Positions 16,399-25,564 are shown, numbered from the stretch's first letter. The stretch is 32,264 nt of DNA from Geobacter sp. (GCA_025360785.1 JANYBN010000063.1:1-32264); one strand, 5' to 3'. The notes: generated by a model not told the origin, from the letters alone. Numbers and translations: made by a program.

Positions 16399-17793
16399 AT
16401 GACCATACGTATAGAAAAAGATTCCATGGGAGAGATGCCGGTACCGTCCGAGGCGTACTACGGAGCTCAGACCGCCCGGGCCGTGCATAATTTCCCGATT
16501 TCGGGCTTGAAGCCGCACCCGGCCTTTGTCTGGGCAACGGTGATAATCAAAAAGTGTGCGGCCAAGGCCAATATGACCACCGGCAGGCTGTCTTCCGAAA
16601 TCGGCGCCGCGATCGTGATCGCTGCCGATGAGGTGCTGGCCGGCGAGCTTGCTGACCAGTTCGTCGTCGATCCGTTTCAGGCCGGCGCCGGAACATCGCA
16701 CAATATGAACGCCAACGAGGTGCTGGCCAATCGCGCGCTGGAGCTTCTGGGGCGGCAAAGGGGCGACTTCTCGACTCTCCACCCTAACGACCACGTCAAC
16801 ATGGCCCAATCGACCAACGATGTCATCCCGACCGCCATCCGCCTGGCCTCGCTGGAGATGCTCGATCCTCTTCTGGAGCAGCTTGAAGGTCTGGAGTCGG
16901 CCCTGGCCGCCAAGGCGAAGGAGTTCGACCATATCCTCAAGTCGGGGCGCACCCACCTGCAGGATGCTGTGCCGATCCGGATGGGGCAGGAGTTCGGGGC
17001 GTACTCTGCAGCGATCCGCAAGAACCGCGAGGGGCTGGAGGCCTGCATTCCGGCCCTGTTGGAGCTGGGAATCGGCGGCACCGCCGTCGGCACCGGCCTG
17101 AACGCCGAGCCGGCGTATATCACAGCCATAATTGACGAGCTGACCGTTGCCACCGGCTTCCCGCTGATCGCCTCCCCGGATCTGTTCGAGGCGATGCAGA
17201 ACATGGATCCTTTTCTGGCGATATCATCGGCACTGCGGCGTGCCGCAGTCACCCTGGGGCGGATCGCCAACGACCTGCGCCTGCTCGCTTCCGGTCCCCG
17301 CACCGGTCTGGACGAAATTCGTCTCCCGGCGATTCAACCCGGCTCATCGATCATGCCGGGCAAGATCAACCCCTCCATGGCCGAGATGACCAACATGGTC
17401 TGTTTTCAGGTAATGGGGTGCGATCAGGCGGTCATGCTGGCGGCCCAGGCGGGGCAGCTGGAGCTGAACGTGATGATGCCGCTTATCTCTTGGAACCTGA
17501 CATTTTCCATGGAAATACTCAAGAATTGCGTGCAGAAATTCACCGAATCCTGTATAAATGGTATAGAAGCTAACGAAAAGCGCTGTCGCCGTTACCTGGA
17601 GGATTCGCTCGGGTTAGTGACGGTGCTGGCTCCTTATATCGGTTACAACGCCTCGGCTGCCATCGCCAAGGAATCGGTCGCCAGCGGCCGGAGCATCCGG
17701 GAAATCGTGCTGGAACAGAAGTTGATGGCTGTAGAGGAGTTGGATAAGATCATGCAGCCGGAACATCTGACTGAGCCGGGGCTGCCGAAATAG
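16399..17793 (+). CDS. aspA: Aspartase/class II fumarase-family lyase, probable aspartate ammonia-lyase
   Basis: A cytoplasmic homotetrameric lyase of 464 residues forming fumarate, from aspartate (aspartase) or malate (fumarase C). Superfamily regions are complete: QAGAGTSHNMNANEVL (95-110), NMAQSTNDVIPT with Ser138-Thr139, the catalytic-site loop GRTHLQDAVP with Thr185-His186, and the mobile SS loop GSSIMPGKINP with Ser317 (residue numbers approximate). The C-terminal LAPYIGYNASAAIAKE and the EELDKIM segment resemble AspA and fumarase alike. I favour aspartase from the overall N-terminal pattern and the NMAQSTND form, but the two are hard to separate by eye and PGK is the fumarase-like version of the SS loop. 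Fumarate fits a respiratory or succinate-linked metabolism. A good promoter precedes it; the NifU-like gene follows 42 bases later, probably co-transcribed. Confidence 0.8.
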   Translation: MTIRIEKDSMGEMPVPSEAYYGAQTARAVHNFPISGLKPHPAFVWATVIIKKCAAKANMTTGRLSSEIGAAIVIAADEVLAGELADQFVVDPFQAGAGTSHNMNANEVLANRALELLGRQRGDFSTLHPNDHVNMAQSTNDVIPTAIRLASLEMLDPLLEQLEGLESALAAKAKEFDHILKSGRTHLQDAVPIRMGQEFGAYSAAIRKNREGLEACIPALLELGIGGTAVGTGLNAEPAYITAIIDELTVATGFPLIASPDLFEAMQNMDPFLAISSALRRAAVTLGRIANDLRLLASGPRTGLDEIRLPAIQPGSSIMPGKINPSMAEMTNMVCFQVMGCDQAVMLAAQAGQLELNVMMPLISWNLTFSMEILKNCVQKFTESCINGIEANEKRCRRYLEDSLGLVTVLAPYIGYNASAAIAKESVASGRSIREIVLEQKLMAVEELDKIMQPEHLTEPGLPK

Positions 17794-17835
17794 CGTAATT
17801 GTTGAGCAACACCACATACAAAGGAGAATGAACAG

Positions 17836-18057
17836 ATGAAAGAAGAAGTGCTGAAGGTTCTTGAGCAGGTACGTCCGGGTCTGCAGGCTGATGGTGGCGA
17901 TGTCGAACTGGTGGAGATCACTGAAGACGGTATTGTAAAAGTGCGACTGAAAGGCGCCTGCGGCAGCTGCCCGATGTCCACCATGACCCTGAAGATGGGC
18001 ATCGAGCGCGCCATGAAGGCACAAATTCCGGGAGTCAAGGAAGTCGTCCAGGTCTGA
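17836..18057 (+). CDS. NifU C-terminal-domain protein (Nfu-type Fe-S carrier)
   Basis: A 73-residue single-domain protein matching the NifU/Nfu C-terminal module, which binds and delivers Fe-S clusters in the cytoplasm. The core is [12 protein letters not shown] at 17-28 and the cluster-binding Cys42-x-x-Cys45 in ACGSCPMST. Length equals the minimal family size. AAGGAG lies about 9 bases before the ATG. Located 42 bases after the lyase gene and followed by a strong terminator. The upstream lyase itself has no Fe-S cluster, so the pairing is not obviously functional; the carrier likely serves general Fe-S assembly. Confidence 0.93.
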   Translation: MKEEVLKVLEQVRPGLQADGGDVELVEITEDGIVKVRLKGACGSCPMSTMTLKMGIERAMKAQIPGVKEVVQV

Positions 18058-18080
18058 TCCGCGCAATGGATAATGAATTA

Positions 18081-18120
18081 AAACGCTCCTTCGGCTGATG
18101 CCGGCAGGAGCGTTTGTTTT
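18081..18120 (+). terminator. Intrinsic terminator after the NifU-like gene
   Basis: Arms AAACGCTCCT (18081-18090) and AGGAGCGTTT (18106-18115) with an inner CGGC/GCCG stem, followed by GTTTT. It closes the lyase-NifU unit. Confidence 0.85.
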
Positions 18121-18131
18121 GGAGCTGAAAT

Positions 18132-18305
18132 ATGACTGCTGTCAGGATTGGCCGCTACCGGCACGAGGAAGCAAACTTCAAAGAAACATCAGAAATAACA
18201 ATCGAAGAATCCATATTTTCAACTTATTACACACTCCTATCGAATCTCGCATTTTTGTTTGGGACGTGGTGGTATTGGATTAGAGCAGCTTTCAAAACAA
18301 AATGA
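18132..18305 (+). CDS. Small single-pass membrane protein ORF, 57 residues
   Basis: An intact frame from ATG 18132 to TGA 18303. GGAG lies 7 bases ahead, an ideal ribosome site placed right at the end of the preceding terminator. The first half is polar and charged (MTAVRIGRYRHEEANF...), and residues about 28-54 form one hydrophobic, aromatic-rich helix (FSTYYTLLSNLAFLFGTWW) followed by a basic tail. I do not recognise a family. It needs its own promoter or read-through of the terminator, and no good promoter is seen inside the terminator. It lies ahead of the toxin-antitoxin pair in a 362-base stretch that otherwise has no gene. Real expression is unproven; it could also be a remnant of a longer gene. 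Confidence 0.45.
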   Translation: MTAVRIGRYRHEEANFKETSEITIEESIFSTYYTLLSNLAFLFGTWWYWIRAAFKTK

Positions 18306-18354
18306 AAATGCGGGTACCTAACTAGGCCCTTGGACGAAGCATGAAACCGAACAC

Positions 18355-18390
18355 TTGCATTGGTCGCTTTATTGGTCTATATTTTGACCA
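18355..18390 (+). promoter_or_regulatory. Promoter and overlapping operator of the toxin-antitoxin pair
   Basis: TTGCAT (18355-18360), a 17-base spacer and TATATT (18378-18383). The -10 sits between the arms of an inverted repeat, TGGTC (18373-18377) and GACCA (18386-18390), and another TGGTC is at 18361-18365. This is the layout expected for autorepression by a Phd-type antitoxin or its toxin complex. Confidence 0.6.
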
Positions 18391-18420
18391 CAAAGAGATT
18401 TGTATCAAGGAGGTAATTCA

Positions 18421-18711
18421 ATGAGAGCTATTTCAATCAGTAATGACATTGTTCCAATTGCAGAATTTAAAACCAACATTTCCAAGTGGTTCAAAACACT
18501 TCAGACATCCAGGCATCCACTTATCATTACCCAAAATAGCAAACCAGCTGGTGTACTGTTGTCCGCTTCGGATTACGATGAATTGGTTTACCGAAAATCT
18601 TTTCTTGATTCTGTTGAGAAGGGGATTGCAGACGTTGAAAGCGGGCGTACCCAAACTACAGACGAACTACGAAAAGCCCTGCGAGCCCGAAGAAGTGCGG
18701 GTAATCCATGA
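18421..18711 (+). CDS. Type II antitoxin, Phd/YefM family
   Basis: A 96-residue antitoxin that should bind its operator through the N-terminal half and mask the toxin with its C-terminal tail. The family pattern is clear: IVPIAEFKTNISKWFKTLQ, then PLIITQNSKPAGVLLSASDYDEL, then a charged helical tail (ADVESGRTQTTDELRKAL). Start fixed by AAGGAGG 7 bases ahead of the ATG at 18421; an upstream in-frame ATG at 18400 precedes that site and is not used. The stop overlaps the toxin start by 4 bases (ATGA). The region is more AT-rich than its neighbours, which fits acquisition by transfer. Confidence 0.92.
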   Translation: MRAISISNDIVPIAEFKTNISKWFKTLQTSRHPLIITQNSKPAGVLLSASDYDELVYRKSFLDSVEKGIADVESGRTQTTDELRKALRARRSAGNP

Positions 18712-19007
18712 GTGTAACATGGTCACAGGAAGCTGGTGAAAATCTGGTTGATATAGAGGAGTTTATTGCACGTGACAGTGTAGAGCGCGCTGTTCGGTTT
18801 GTTGATGCCCTAATTGACCATGCTGAAGCAATTTTGGCTGACAACCCAAGAAGCGGAAGAACTGTGCCAGAAATAGGCAATCCTGATATTCGAGAGCTTA
18901 TTTACCGAGGATATCGCATTGTCTACCGATTGAATGGTGATCGAATTGAAATACTTACTGTTTTTGAAGGGCATCGGCTATTGCGACTGAACGAATCTGA
19001 TGATTAG
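18708..19007 (+). CDS. Type II toxin, RelE/ParE family
   Basis: A 99-residue toxin. The N-terminal VTWSQEAGENLVDIEEFIARDS helix pair, ILADNPRSGRTVPEIG, and the C-terminal strands RELIYRGYRIVYRL and EILTVFEGHRLL match the RelE/ParE superfamily. Members either cleave mRNA in the ribosome (RelE) or poison gyrase (ParE). The NPRSGR and FEGHR pattern leans to ParE-like, but which activity it has cannot be settled by eye. Translationally coupled to the antitoxin by an ATGA overlap. Both genes look complete, so the module may be active. Confidence 0.9.
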   Translation: MSVTWSQEAGENLVDIEEFIARDSVERAVRFVDALIDHAEAILADNPRSGRTVPEIGNPDIRELIYRGYRIVYRLNGDRIEILTVFEGHRLLRLNESDD

Positions 19008-19013
19008 GAAATT

Positions 19014-19055
19014 ATGAATCCAGACACTAAAAGAAGAGAGGCTATTTTTCAGTAA
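19014..19055 (+). CDS. Possible 13-residue leader peptide ahead of uup
   Basis: ATG at 19014 to TAA at 19053, encoding MNPDTKRREAIFQ, with AGGA just upstream at short spacing. It starts 6 bases after the toxin stop. The frame covers the left arm of the first hairpin of the uup leader (AGGCTA, 19039-19044). It may be a ribosome-sensing leader peptide or chance. Confidence 0.3.
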   Translation: MNPDTKRREAIFQ

Positions 19056-19137
19056 CGAATTTGTGAAGTAGCCTTTCTCCTTTTTCAAGACCGAGGGATA
19101 TACCCAACCACTCGGCAAGACCCGCCGAGGGCGGGTC
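19039..19137 (+). promoter_or_regulatory. Attenuator-like set of overlapping hairpins upstream of uup
   Basis: Four stems are possible. AGGCTA (19039-19044)/TAGCCT (19069-19074) is followed by a T/C-rich run, so it may also terminate the toxin transcript. CCGAG (19091-19095)/CTCGG (19111-19115). CTCGG (19111-19115)/CCGAG (19125-19129). GACCCGCC (19119-19126)/GGCGGGTC (19130-19137). The last three are mutually exclusive, as in attenuators. The final stem has no T-run after it, so control of ribosome access or mRNA stability is as likely as termination. Confidence 0.4.
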
Positions 19138-19184
19138 AGCCTCACAACCGTTTCAAGACAAAAAAATTATCCCATGAGGTATCC

Positions 19185-21077
<1,893 letters not shown>

Positions 21078-21137
21078 TCCCCGTATGCAACACCTCACGA
21101 GTGAACATCTGATCTGCATTTGCGGCGGCTAAGCAGT

Positions 21138-21242
21138 TCCCTTGTATGAGGGAGAGGGCTAGGGTGAGGGGACAGGGTTGGATCATGCAGCACTGTTGCC
21201 CCCTCATCCGGCCGTCGGCCACCTTCTCCCTCAGGGAGAAGG
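21138..21242. repeat. Intergenic G-rich/C-rich inverted repeat element
   Basis: A run of GAGGGAGAGGGCTAGGGTGAGGGG (about 21148-21171) is mirrored imperfectly by the C-rich segment 21199-21232. The right end contains a near-perfect palindrome, CCTTCTCCCT (21222-21231)/AGGGAGAAGG (21233-21242). CCCTCTCCC/TGAGGGG-type blocks of this sort are commonly dispersed in intergenic regions of Proteobacteria. It lies after uup and before the envelope operon, and may end uup transcripts as an RNA hairpin. Confidence 0.6.
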
Positions 21243-21253
21243 AACTTGCGGGA

Positions 21254-21314
21254 GATTAGTGCTAATCAGGAAATAAGATACTCTATTGACAATGACGCGT
21301 ATTTGCACGATTGT
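21254..21314 (+). promoter_or_regulatory. Candidate promoter and operator of the LpoB operon
   Basis: TTGACA (21286-21291) with a weak -10, GATTGT (21309-21314), at 17-base spacing. An inverted repeat GATTAG (21254-21259)/CTAATC (21262-21267) sits upstream and could bind a regulator. Transcription would start near 21321, which rules out a translation start at the in-frame TTG at 21311 and favours the GTG at 21395. Confidence 0.45.
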
Positions 21315-21394
21315 CTGCTCAGATAGGCAAAACTGAGTCGCGCAGGGTCGGAACGACATGTTTGGAACTGTCTGATTTTCCCCAGGGGGCGGAT

Positions 21395-22825
21395 GTGGAA
21401 ATATTACTGAAAATCTGCAGGCAGACCGCATCTATTGTGATGTTTATTGCTATGGCCGGCTGTGCCGGGACCTCAACTTTTACCGCTTATCCCACCAAAA
21501 TCCAGCCTCTTATCACCTCCATGGTAAACCGTACCCCGATAGATTTATCGCAGTGCCTGCAGAGTGAGTGTAAAAGCAATGATTTGATTCTCTACAACAT
21601 GGAGCATGGGCGTTACGCTCAGGTTGTCGGGAATAGTGACGTTAGCATGTCCGACTTCAAGGCTTCGATGGAAAAAATCAGGGAAAACGACGAAAAAGCC
21701 CTGATCAGCGCCTCTGCCATAGGCGCCAATGTGGCGGCAACACTGGTCAACGACAACGCGATTCCTTATGAGGGAGAGGGGTACGAACGGGTTCTGCTGC
21801 ATCAGTATCAGGCGCTCAATTATCTGAAGAAGAAGGATGTTGAGGGGGCCGGAGTCGAGGTGCGTCGTGCCAATGCCGAGCAGAACGAATCTCTGAAACA
21901 CTTTGAAAAGGAGCTGGAGAAGAGTAAGGAGGAAGCTGCGGAGAAAAGGGTCGATACTAATGGAGTATCCAGGATAGATACCCAATACGCTCAGATGGAT
22001 GAGGTTGCAGGCAAGGTAAAGAACTCGTTCCAGAATGCCTACACTTTTTACGTTTCCGGATTTATCTATGAATTGCTCCAGCAGCCGAATGACGCCTATA
22101 TCGATTATAAAAAGGCGCTGGAGATCTATCCTGAGAACAGATACCTGCAGAAAGATGTGTTACGTCTGGCAGCAAAACTTGAGATGAACGATGAGCTTGA
22201 TGAACTGAGAAAACGGTTCCCTGTCGAAAAAAAGCGGTTTATCGATGAAGGTGTCGGAACCGGTGAGCTACTGGTGCTTTTCGAAGATGGTTTTGTGCCA
22301 AAAAAGCACGAAGTCAAAATTTCGATTCCTATCGGTAGAGCCGGGCTCGTCTCTATCGCGTTTCCGATTTATCAGGAAAAGTGGTCGGATCAGGTGCCGC
22401 TGCGAATTTTGAGCGGAAATGAACTCATCGGCAGCACCGAGCCTATCTGTGATGTTAGGGCATTGGCGGTCAAGGCGCTTAAGGAAAAGGCTGCGGTGAT
22501 CGCCACCCGCCAGATTATCAGGGCCATAGCAAAAGGGGTGACGTCAGCGGAGGCACGGAAGAGGGGGGGAGATCTGGGCCTGTTAGCATCCACGATCTGG
22601 AATCTGGTCAGCGAGAGCGCCGATCTGCGCAGCTGGCTTACTCTGCCGTCTAACGCCCAGATTTTGCGTACAACACTGCCTGTTGGGCATCACAAACTGG
22701 CTCTGGAGCATCCGATGGCGTTCGGCCCGACTTTTGTGGACGTTGAAATTGCAGCAGGTGGCAAAACGGTTTTGCAGATTATTCAGGCCGGTCAGCAGAT
22801 CTACAGCTCGGTTACGCTGTTTTAG
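21395..22825 (+). CDS. COG3014-like outer-membrane lipoprotein with TPR segment
   Basis: A 476-residue exported lipoprotein. From the GTG at 21395 the N-terminus is MEILLKICRQ, a hydrophobic stretch and the lipobox MAGC (Cys near 22); GGGGGCGG precedes the GTG. The longer frame from 21311 would bury the signal in the chain and overlaps the promoter. A charged coiled coil (SLKHFEKELEKSKEEAAEKR) and one TPR-like unit (FIYELLQQPNDAYIDYKKALEIYP) lie in the middle; the C-terminal half is beta-rich (VPLRILSGNELIGSTEPI). The combination resembles the uncharacterised COG3014 family, often next to LpoB-like genes. First gene of the five-gene operon. Molecular function is unknown; a scaffold for an outer-membrane complex is an inference. 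Confidence 0.75.
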   Translation: MEILLKICRQTASIVMFIAMAGCAGTSTFTAYPTKIQPLITSMVNRTPIDLSQCLQSECKSNDLILYNMEHGRYAQVVGNSDVSMSDFKASMEKIRENDEKALISASAIGANVAATLVNDNAIPYEGEGYERVLLHQYQALNYLKKKDVEGAGVEVRRANAEQNESLKHFEKELEKSKEEAAEKRVDTNGVSRIDTQYAQMDEVAGKVKNSFQNAYTFYVSGFIYELLQQPNDAYIDYKKALEIYPENRYLQKDVLRLAAKLEMNDELDELRKRFPVEKKRFIDEGVGTGELLVLFEDGFVPKKHEVKISIPIGRAGLVSIAFPIYQEKWSDQVPLRILSGNELIGSTEPICDVRALAVKALKEKAAVIATRQIIRAIAKGVTSAEARKRGGDLGLLASTIWNLVSESADLRSWLTLPSNAQILRTTLPVGHHKLALEHPMAFGPTFVDVEIAAGGKTVLQIIQAGQQIYSSVTLF

Positions 22826-22892
22826 CAGATAGAAATTATTCAATCTAAGTAAGCATCGGTAAGCTATCTAACAAGCGAAAGGAGATTGAGTG

Positions 22893-23918
22893 ATGAACAG
22901 GTATTTACGAGCGCTGTTTATAGTAACTTTTGTGATTCTGATGTCGCCGCTTCTGACTATCGCCGCCGAGTTGAGCAAGGGAGAGAAGGATACCATCTAT
23001 ATCGGTGTTCTTAAGGTCCAGCCTTCTGTGATGGAAGTAGCTAAAAAGAGGCATCGGCAGTCTGAGCTTAAGCGGGTGTCTGATTCCCTTGAGAGCCAGC
23101 TGATTTCAGCACTTAACGCGACCCGCGTTTTTCAGCTGGTGGAGCAGAGCCGCAATGCTGATGTTGTGGCGGAGCAGGAATCGGTAGCAGAGACCGCTGA
23201 TTCCGATGACAAAAATACCGCGCAGACAGGCAGGACGGCTGGTGCAAAATTTGCTTTCCTGCCGCAAATCGACGGGTTCGAGGACAAGACTGATACGACG
23301 GAATATCAAGCGATTGGCCGGGTGTCGCAGAGCCGGAAGCTGTTCCTGTCTGCGGTAGTGCAGGTTGTCGATACGACTACCGGCAAACTGCTCCCAGACT
23401 CGCCCAGTGTTCAGCTTACCAAAACCGAAGTGATTGAGTACGCCATGACAGGGCAGCTGTCAGGAGGTGATGAGATCATCGTCGCTCTGGCCAAAGAAAT
23501 GGCAAAAAGACTGTCGCAAGAGGTTGTTGCCCTTCTGCGCCCAGCGAAGGTTCTGACGGTGAACGGCAGGCAGGTGCTGTTCAATCGGGGTAGTGAGGCT
23601 GGGTTTGCAAAAGGGGATCTGGTTGAGATTTACACCGTTCAGGATGTTAAGGATGAAGACACCGGCGAACTGTTCCGCAACGAGGTGTCGGTGGGGCAGG
23701 CGGTGATCAGCCGCATTGACAAGAATCAGAGTTATGCCACAATAAACGGGGAAGACATGGGAATTACCAAAGGATGCGTGGTCCGTTTTGTGAAAACGGC
23801 GGCCAGACGCGCTGCCGAGGGGGAACCGCCCCCTGATGTGACACAGCCGGACTTTGGGACTAAAGGTGATGCGGGGACAACCCCGGGCTCAAGTGAAAAA
23901 CCACTTAAGTGGAAATAG
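22893..23918 (+). CDS. Periplasmic CsgG/FlgT-like protein
   Basis: About 341 residues with a Sec signal peptide (MNRYLRALFIVTFVILMSPLLTIAA). Residues about 35-110 follow the CsgG-like pattern seen in LpoB and other outer-membrane assembly lipoproteins (SDSLESQLISALNATRVFQLVEQSR), and AGAKFAFLPQIDGF continues it. The C-terminal part (about 225-300) has a FlgT-C-like beta domain: LTVNGRQVLFNRGSEAGFAKGDLVEIY. No lipobox is visible, so it is probably soluble in the periplasm. AAAGGAG lies 8 bases ahead of the ATG at 22893; a GTG at 22890 is the alternative start. Second gene of the operon, 67 bases after the COG3014-like gene. It likely binds the outer-membrane lipoproteins encoded beside it; function is inferred from fold. 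Confidence 0.72.
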   Translation: MNRYLRALFIVTFVILMSPLLTIAAELSKGEKDTIYIGVLKVQPSVMEVAKKRHRQSELKRVSDSLESQLISALNATRVFQLVEQSRNADVVAEQESVAETADSDDKNTAQTGRTAGAKFAFLPQIDGFEDKTDTTEYQAIGRVSQSRKLFLSAVVQVVDTTTGKLLPDSPSVQLTKTEVIEYAMTGQLSGGDEIIVALAKEMAKRLSQEVVALLRPAKVLTVNGRQVLFNRGSEAGFAKGDLVEIYTVQDVKDEDTGELFRNEVSVGQAVISRIDKNQSYATINGEDMGITKGCVVRFVKTAARRAAEGEPPPDVTQPDFGTKGDAGTTPGSSEKPLKWK

Positions 23919-23929
23919 GGAGGGTACTT

Positions 23930-24373
23930 ATGAAACAGGAGAGAAACTTCGTTGTTGGCTGTATAGCGGCAGCGGCTGCTATTGCGGCACTGGGTCTGGT
24001 CGGATGCAGCACTACGGCCGGTGTGGAGACGACCGGCAAGACGACCTGGGATGAACAAGGTGCCAGGTCGCTGGAAAAGAAAGTGATATTCAACAACAGC
24101 GGTCTGGCGGGAGATATTCAGATTGTCGATGTGAAAAGCGCTATGGCGGGCGACATTCTGAGGGTTCAGGCTACGCTTCGCTCCAAAGACAAGGACACCC
24201 TTCCGTTTCAGTACCGGTTCGAATGGTATGATGCCGGCGGCTTTGAAATCAATTCCGGCTCCGGTTCCTGGAAACCGCTGATGCTGAATGGGCGTGAAAC
24301 CAAGACGATACAGGCCGTTGCGCCGGATCCACGAGCCAAAGAATTCAAACTAAAAATCCGGGAACCGGATTAG
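23930..24373 (+). CDS. ycfL: YcfL family (DUF1425) lipoprotein
   Basis: A 147-residue lipoprotein: basic start MKQERN, Ala-rich helix, lipobox LVGC (Cys26). The mature domain carries the DUF1425 signature, with LRVQATLRSKDKDTLPFQYRF, EWYDAGGFEI, a SWKPLMLNGRE segment and AVAPDPRAKEFKLKIRE. In E. coli ycfL lies directly before lpoB; the same order occurs here, which backs both calls. Start at 23930 is set by GGGAGG; the longer frame from 23909 precedes that site. Gene spacing is 11 bases after the previous stop. Its exact role is not established; it is presumed to act with LpoB. Confidence 0.88.
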   Translation: MKQERNFVVGCIAAAAAIAALGLVGCSTTAGVETTGKTTWDEQGARSLEKKVIFNNSGLAGDIQIVDVKSAMAGDILRVQATLRSKDKDTLPFQYRFEWYDAGGFEINSGSGSWKPLMLNGRETKTIQAVAPDPRAKEFKLKIREPD

Positions 24374-24427
24374 AAATTCAATAGTTGATCTATACGAACC
24401 AATCTAATATCAAGTGAGGACAAGCGC

Positions 24428-25030
24428 ATGAAAAATGGCATTAAGGCACTTTTGGCAGTAGCGGCAATCGGCGCGTTATCTCTTTCCGGTTGCGCATCAA
24501 CGATGCAGTACGGCGATGCCGGTTCGGCCAAACCTATTTCAACTGAATTCGGCTCATCCGATCTTCAGCAGATCGCCGAATCGATGGTCGATTCTATGAT
24601 TGTTTTCCCGCCGATTGTTGAAATGACCTCTTCGCGGCGACCGGTAGTCAGCGTTGACAAGGTCAAGAATAAAACGATGCAGCATATCGACACCGAATCG
24701 ATTACTGACTCGATCCGGGCCAAACTACTCCGTTCCGGTAAATTCCGCTTTATTGACCGCACCACCGATGCGCAGACCATCGAGGAGCTCAAGATCCAGC
24801 AGGACAGCGGTTTGGTCGATAAGAAGAGTGCTGTGCAGTTCGGGCAGCAGCTTGGCGCAGAATTTCTGCTGACCTCCAACTTCTCCGAGATCAGACAGAA
24901 GGCCGGTAGCACCACCGATGTATATTACAAGTTTACGATGTCGCTCAAAAACCTTAAAACCGGCATTTTGGAGTGGTCAGATGAAAAAGAAATCCGCAAA
25001 GTATTTACCCGCGGCACTTTTGGAGGTTAA
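24428..25030 (+). CDS. lpoB: Penicillin-binding protein activator LpoB
   Basis: Outer-membrane lipoprotein of 200 residues that in E. coli reaches through the peptidoglycan to activate the synthase PBP1b. Signal peptide and lipobox LSGC (Cys22) are clear. After a short linker comes the LpoB globular domain: RPVVSVDKVKNKTMQHIDTE, SIRAKLLRSGKFRFIDR, GLVDKKSAVQFGQQLGAEFLLTSNFSEIR (19 and more conserved positions), ending in a TMSLKNLKTGILEWSDEKEIRK strand pair. The linker is shorter and less Pro-rich than in enterobacteria, suggesting a thinner gap to span or a different partner. Its stop codon overlaps the ribosome site of the next gene. Whether a PBP1b with a UB2H docking domain exists here cannot be seen from this window. 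Confidence 0.93.
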   Translation: MKNGIKALLAVAAIGALSLSGCASTMQYGDAGSAKPISTEFGSSDLQQIAESMVDSMIVFPPIVEMTSSRRPVVSVDKVKNKTMQHIDTESITDSIRAKLLRSGKFRFIDRTTDAQTIEELKIQQDSGLVDKKSAVQFGQQLGAEFLLTSNFSEIRQKAGSTTDVYYKFTMSLKNLKTGILEWSDEKEIRKVFTRGTFGG

Positions 25031-25034
25031 GCAG

Positions 25035-25529
25035 ATGAAAAAACTGTTTTTGTTGTTTCCTGCCGCTCTGCTCCTGTTCGCCTGCTCCGCAGCGAAACCG
25101 AATTTTGCCTTTATGGAAAAAACGGCTGTAGATCAGAATACCGGGCTTACCTGGACCAGAAATGCCAATATGGCCGGTCGTCAGCTTATCTGGCGCGGTG
25201 ATGACAATGTCTACGAATATATGAAACGGCTGAACGAAACCAGCTATGCCGGATACTCCGATTGGCGGGTTCCCACCAAGGATGAAATGGCCAAGCTGGT
25301 TGAGTATGCCAAGGCAATGGGGTATGACCAGGCCAAAATGGATACCTGGCCCTATCAGAAGCTGCGTCAGCTCGGTTTTATCGACGTGCGGGACTATGAA
25401 TACTGGACCTCTACCCGCCAGTCACCAACCGAAATATGGACTGCCGACCTGACCAACGGCAAACTGGCTCCGAAGCCGGAAGGTAAGCCGTATCAGCTTT
25501 GGCCGGTACGGGGAAGCGGTTCGCACTGA
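25035..25529 (+). CDS. DUF1566 (Lcl-type) lipoprotein
   Basis: A 164-residue exported protein: MKKLFLLFPAALLLFAC gives a signal peptide and lipobox (Cys17). The DUF1566 domain follows, with DQNTGLTWTRNANM, YAGYSDWRVPTKDEM, YWTSTR and a C-terminal LWPVRG. This fold is related to the C-terminal domain of Legionella collagen-like adhesins and to formylglycine-enzyme-like surface proteins, and is common in Geobacter lipoproteins. Start at 25035 chosen because GGAGG (25022-25026) lies 8 bases ahead and overlaps the end of lpoB. Last gene of the operon and probably translationally linked to LpoB. Function unknown. Confidence 0.85.
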   Translation: MKKLFLLFPAALLLFACSAAKPNFAFMEKTAVDQNTGLTWTRNANMAGRQLIWRGDDNVYEYMKRLNETSYAGYSDWRVPTKDEMAKLVEYAKAMGYDQAKMDTWPYQKLRQLGFIDVRDYEYWTSTRQSPTEIWTADLTNGKLAPKPEGKPYQLWPVRGSGSH

Positions 25530-25564
25530 TCACTTTGAAAGCAAGACAATGATTCCGTAAATTA

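Noticed and set aside
16360-17303. Long minus-strand frames opposite the lyase gene
   Set aside because: Antisense shadows of a high-GC gene; the plus-strand protein has complete family motifs.
21311-21394. Upstream TTG start for the COG3014-like gene
   Set aside because: It would place 28 residues before the lipoprotein signal and overlaps the candidate promoter; the GTG at 21395 has a ribosome site.
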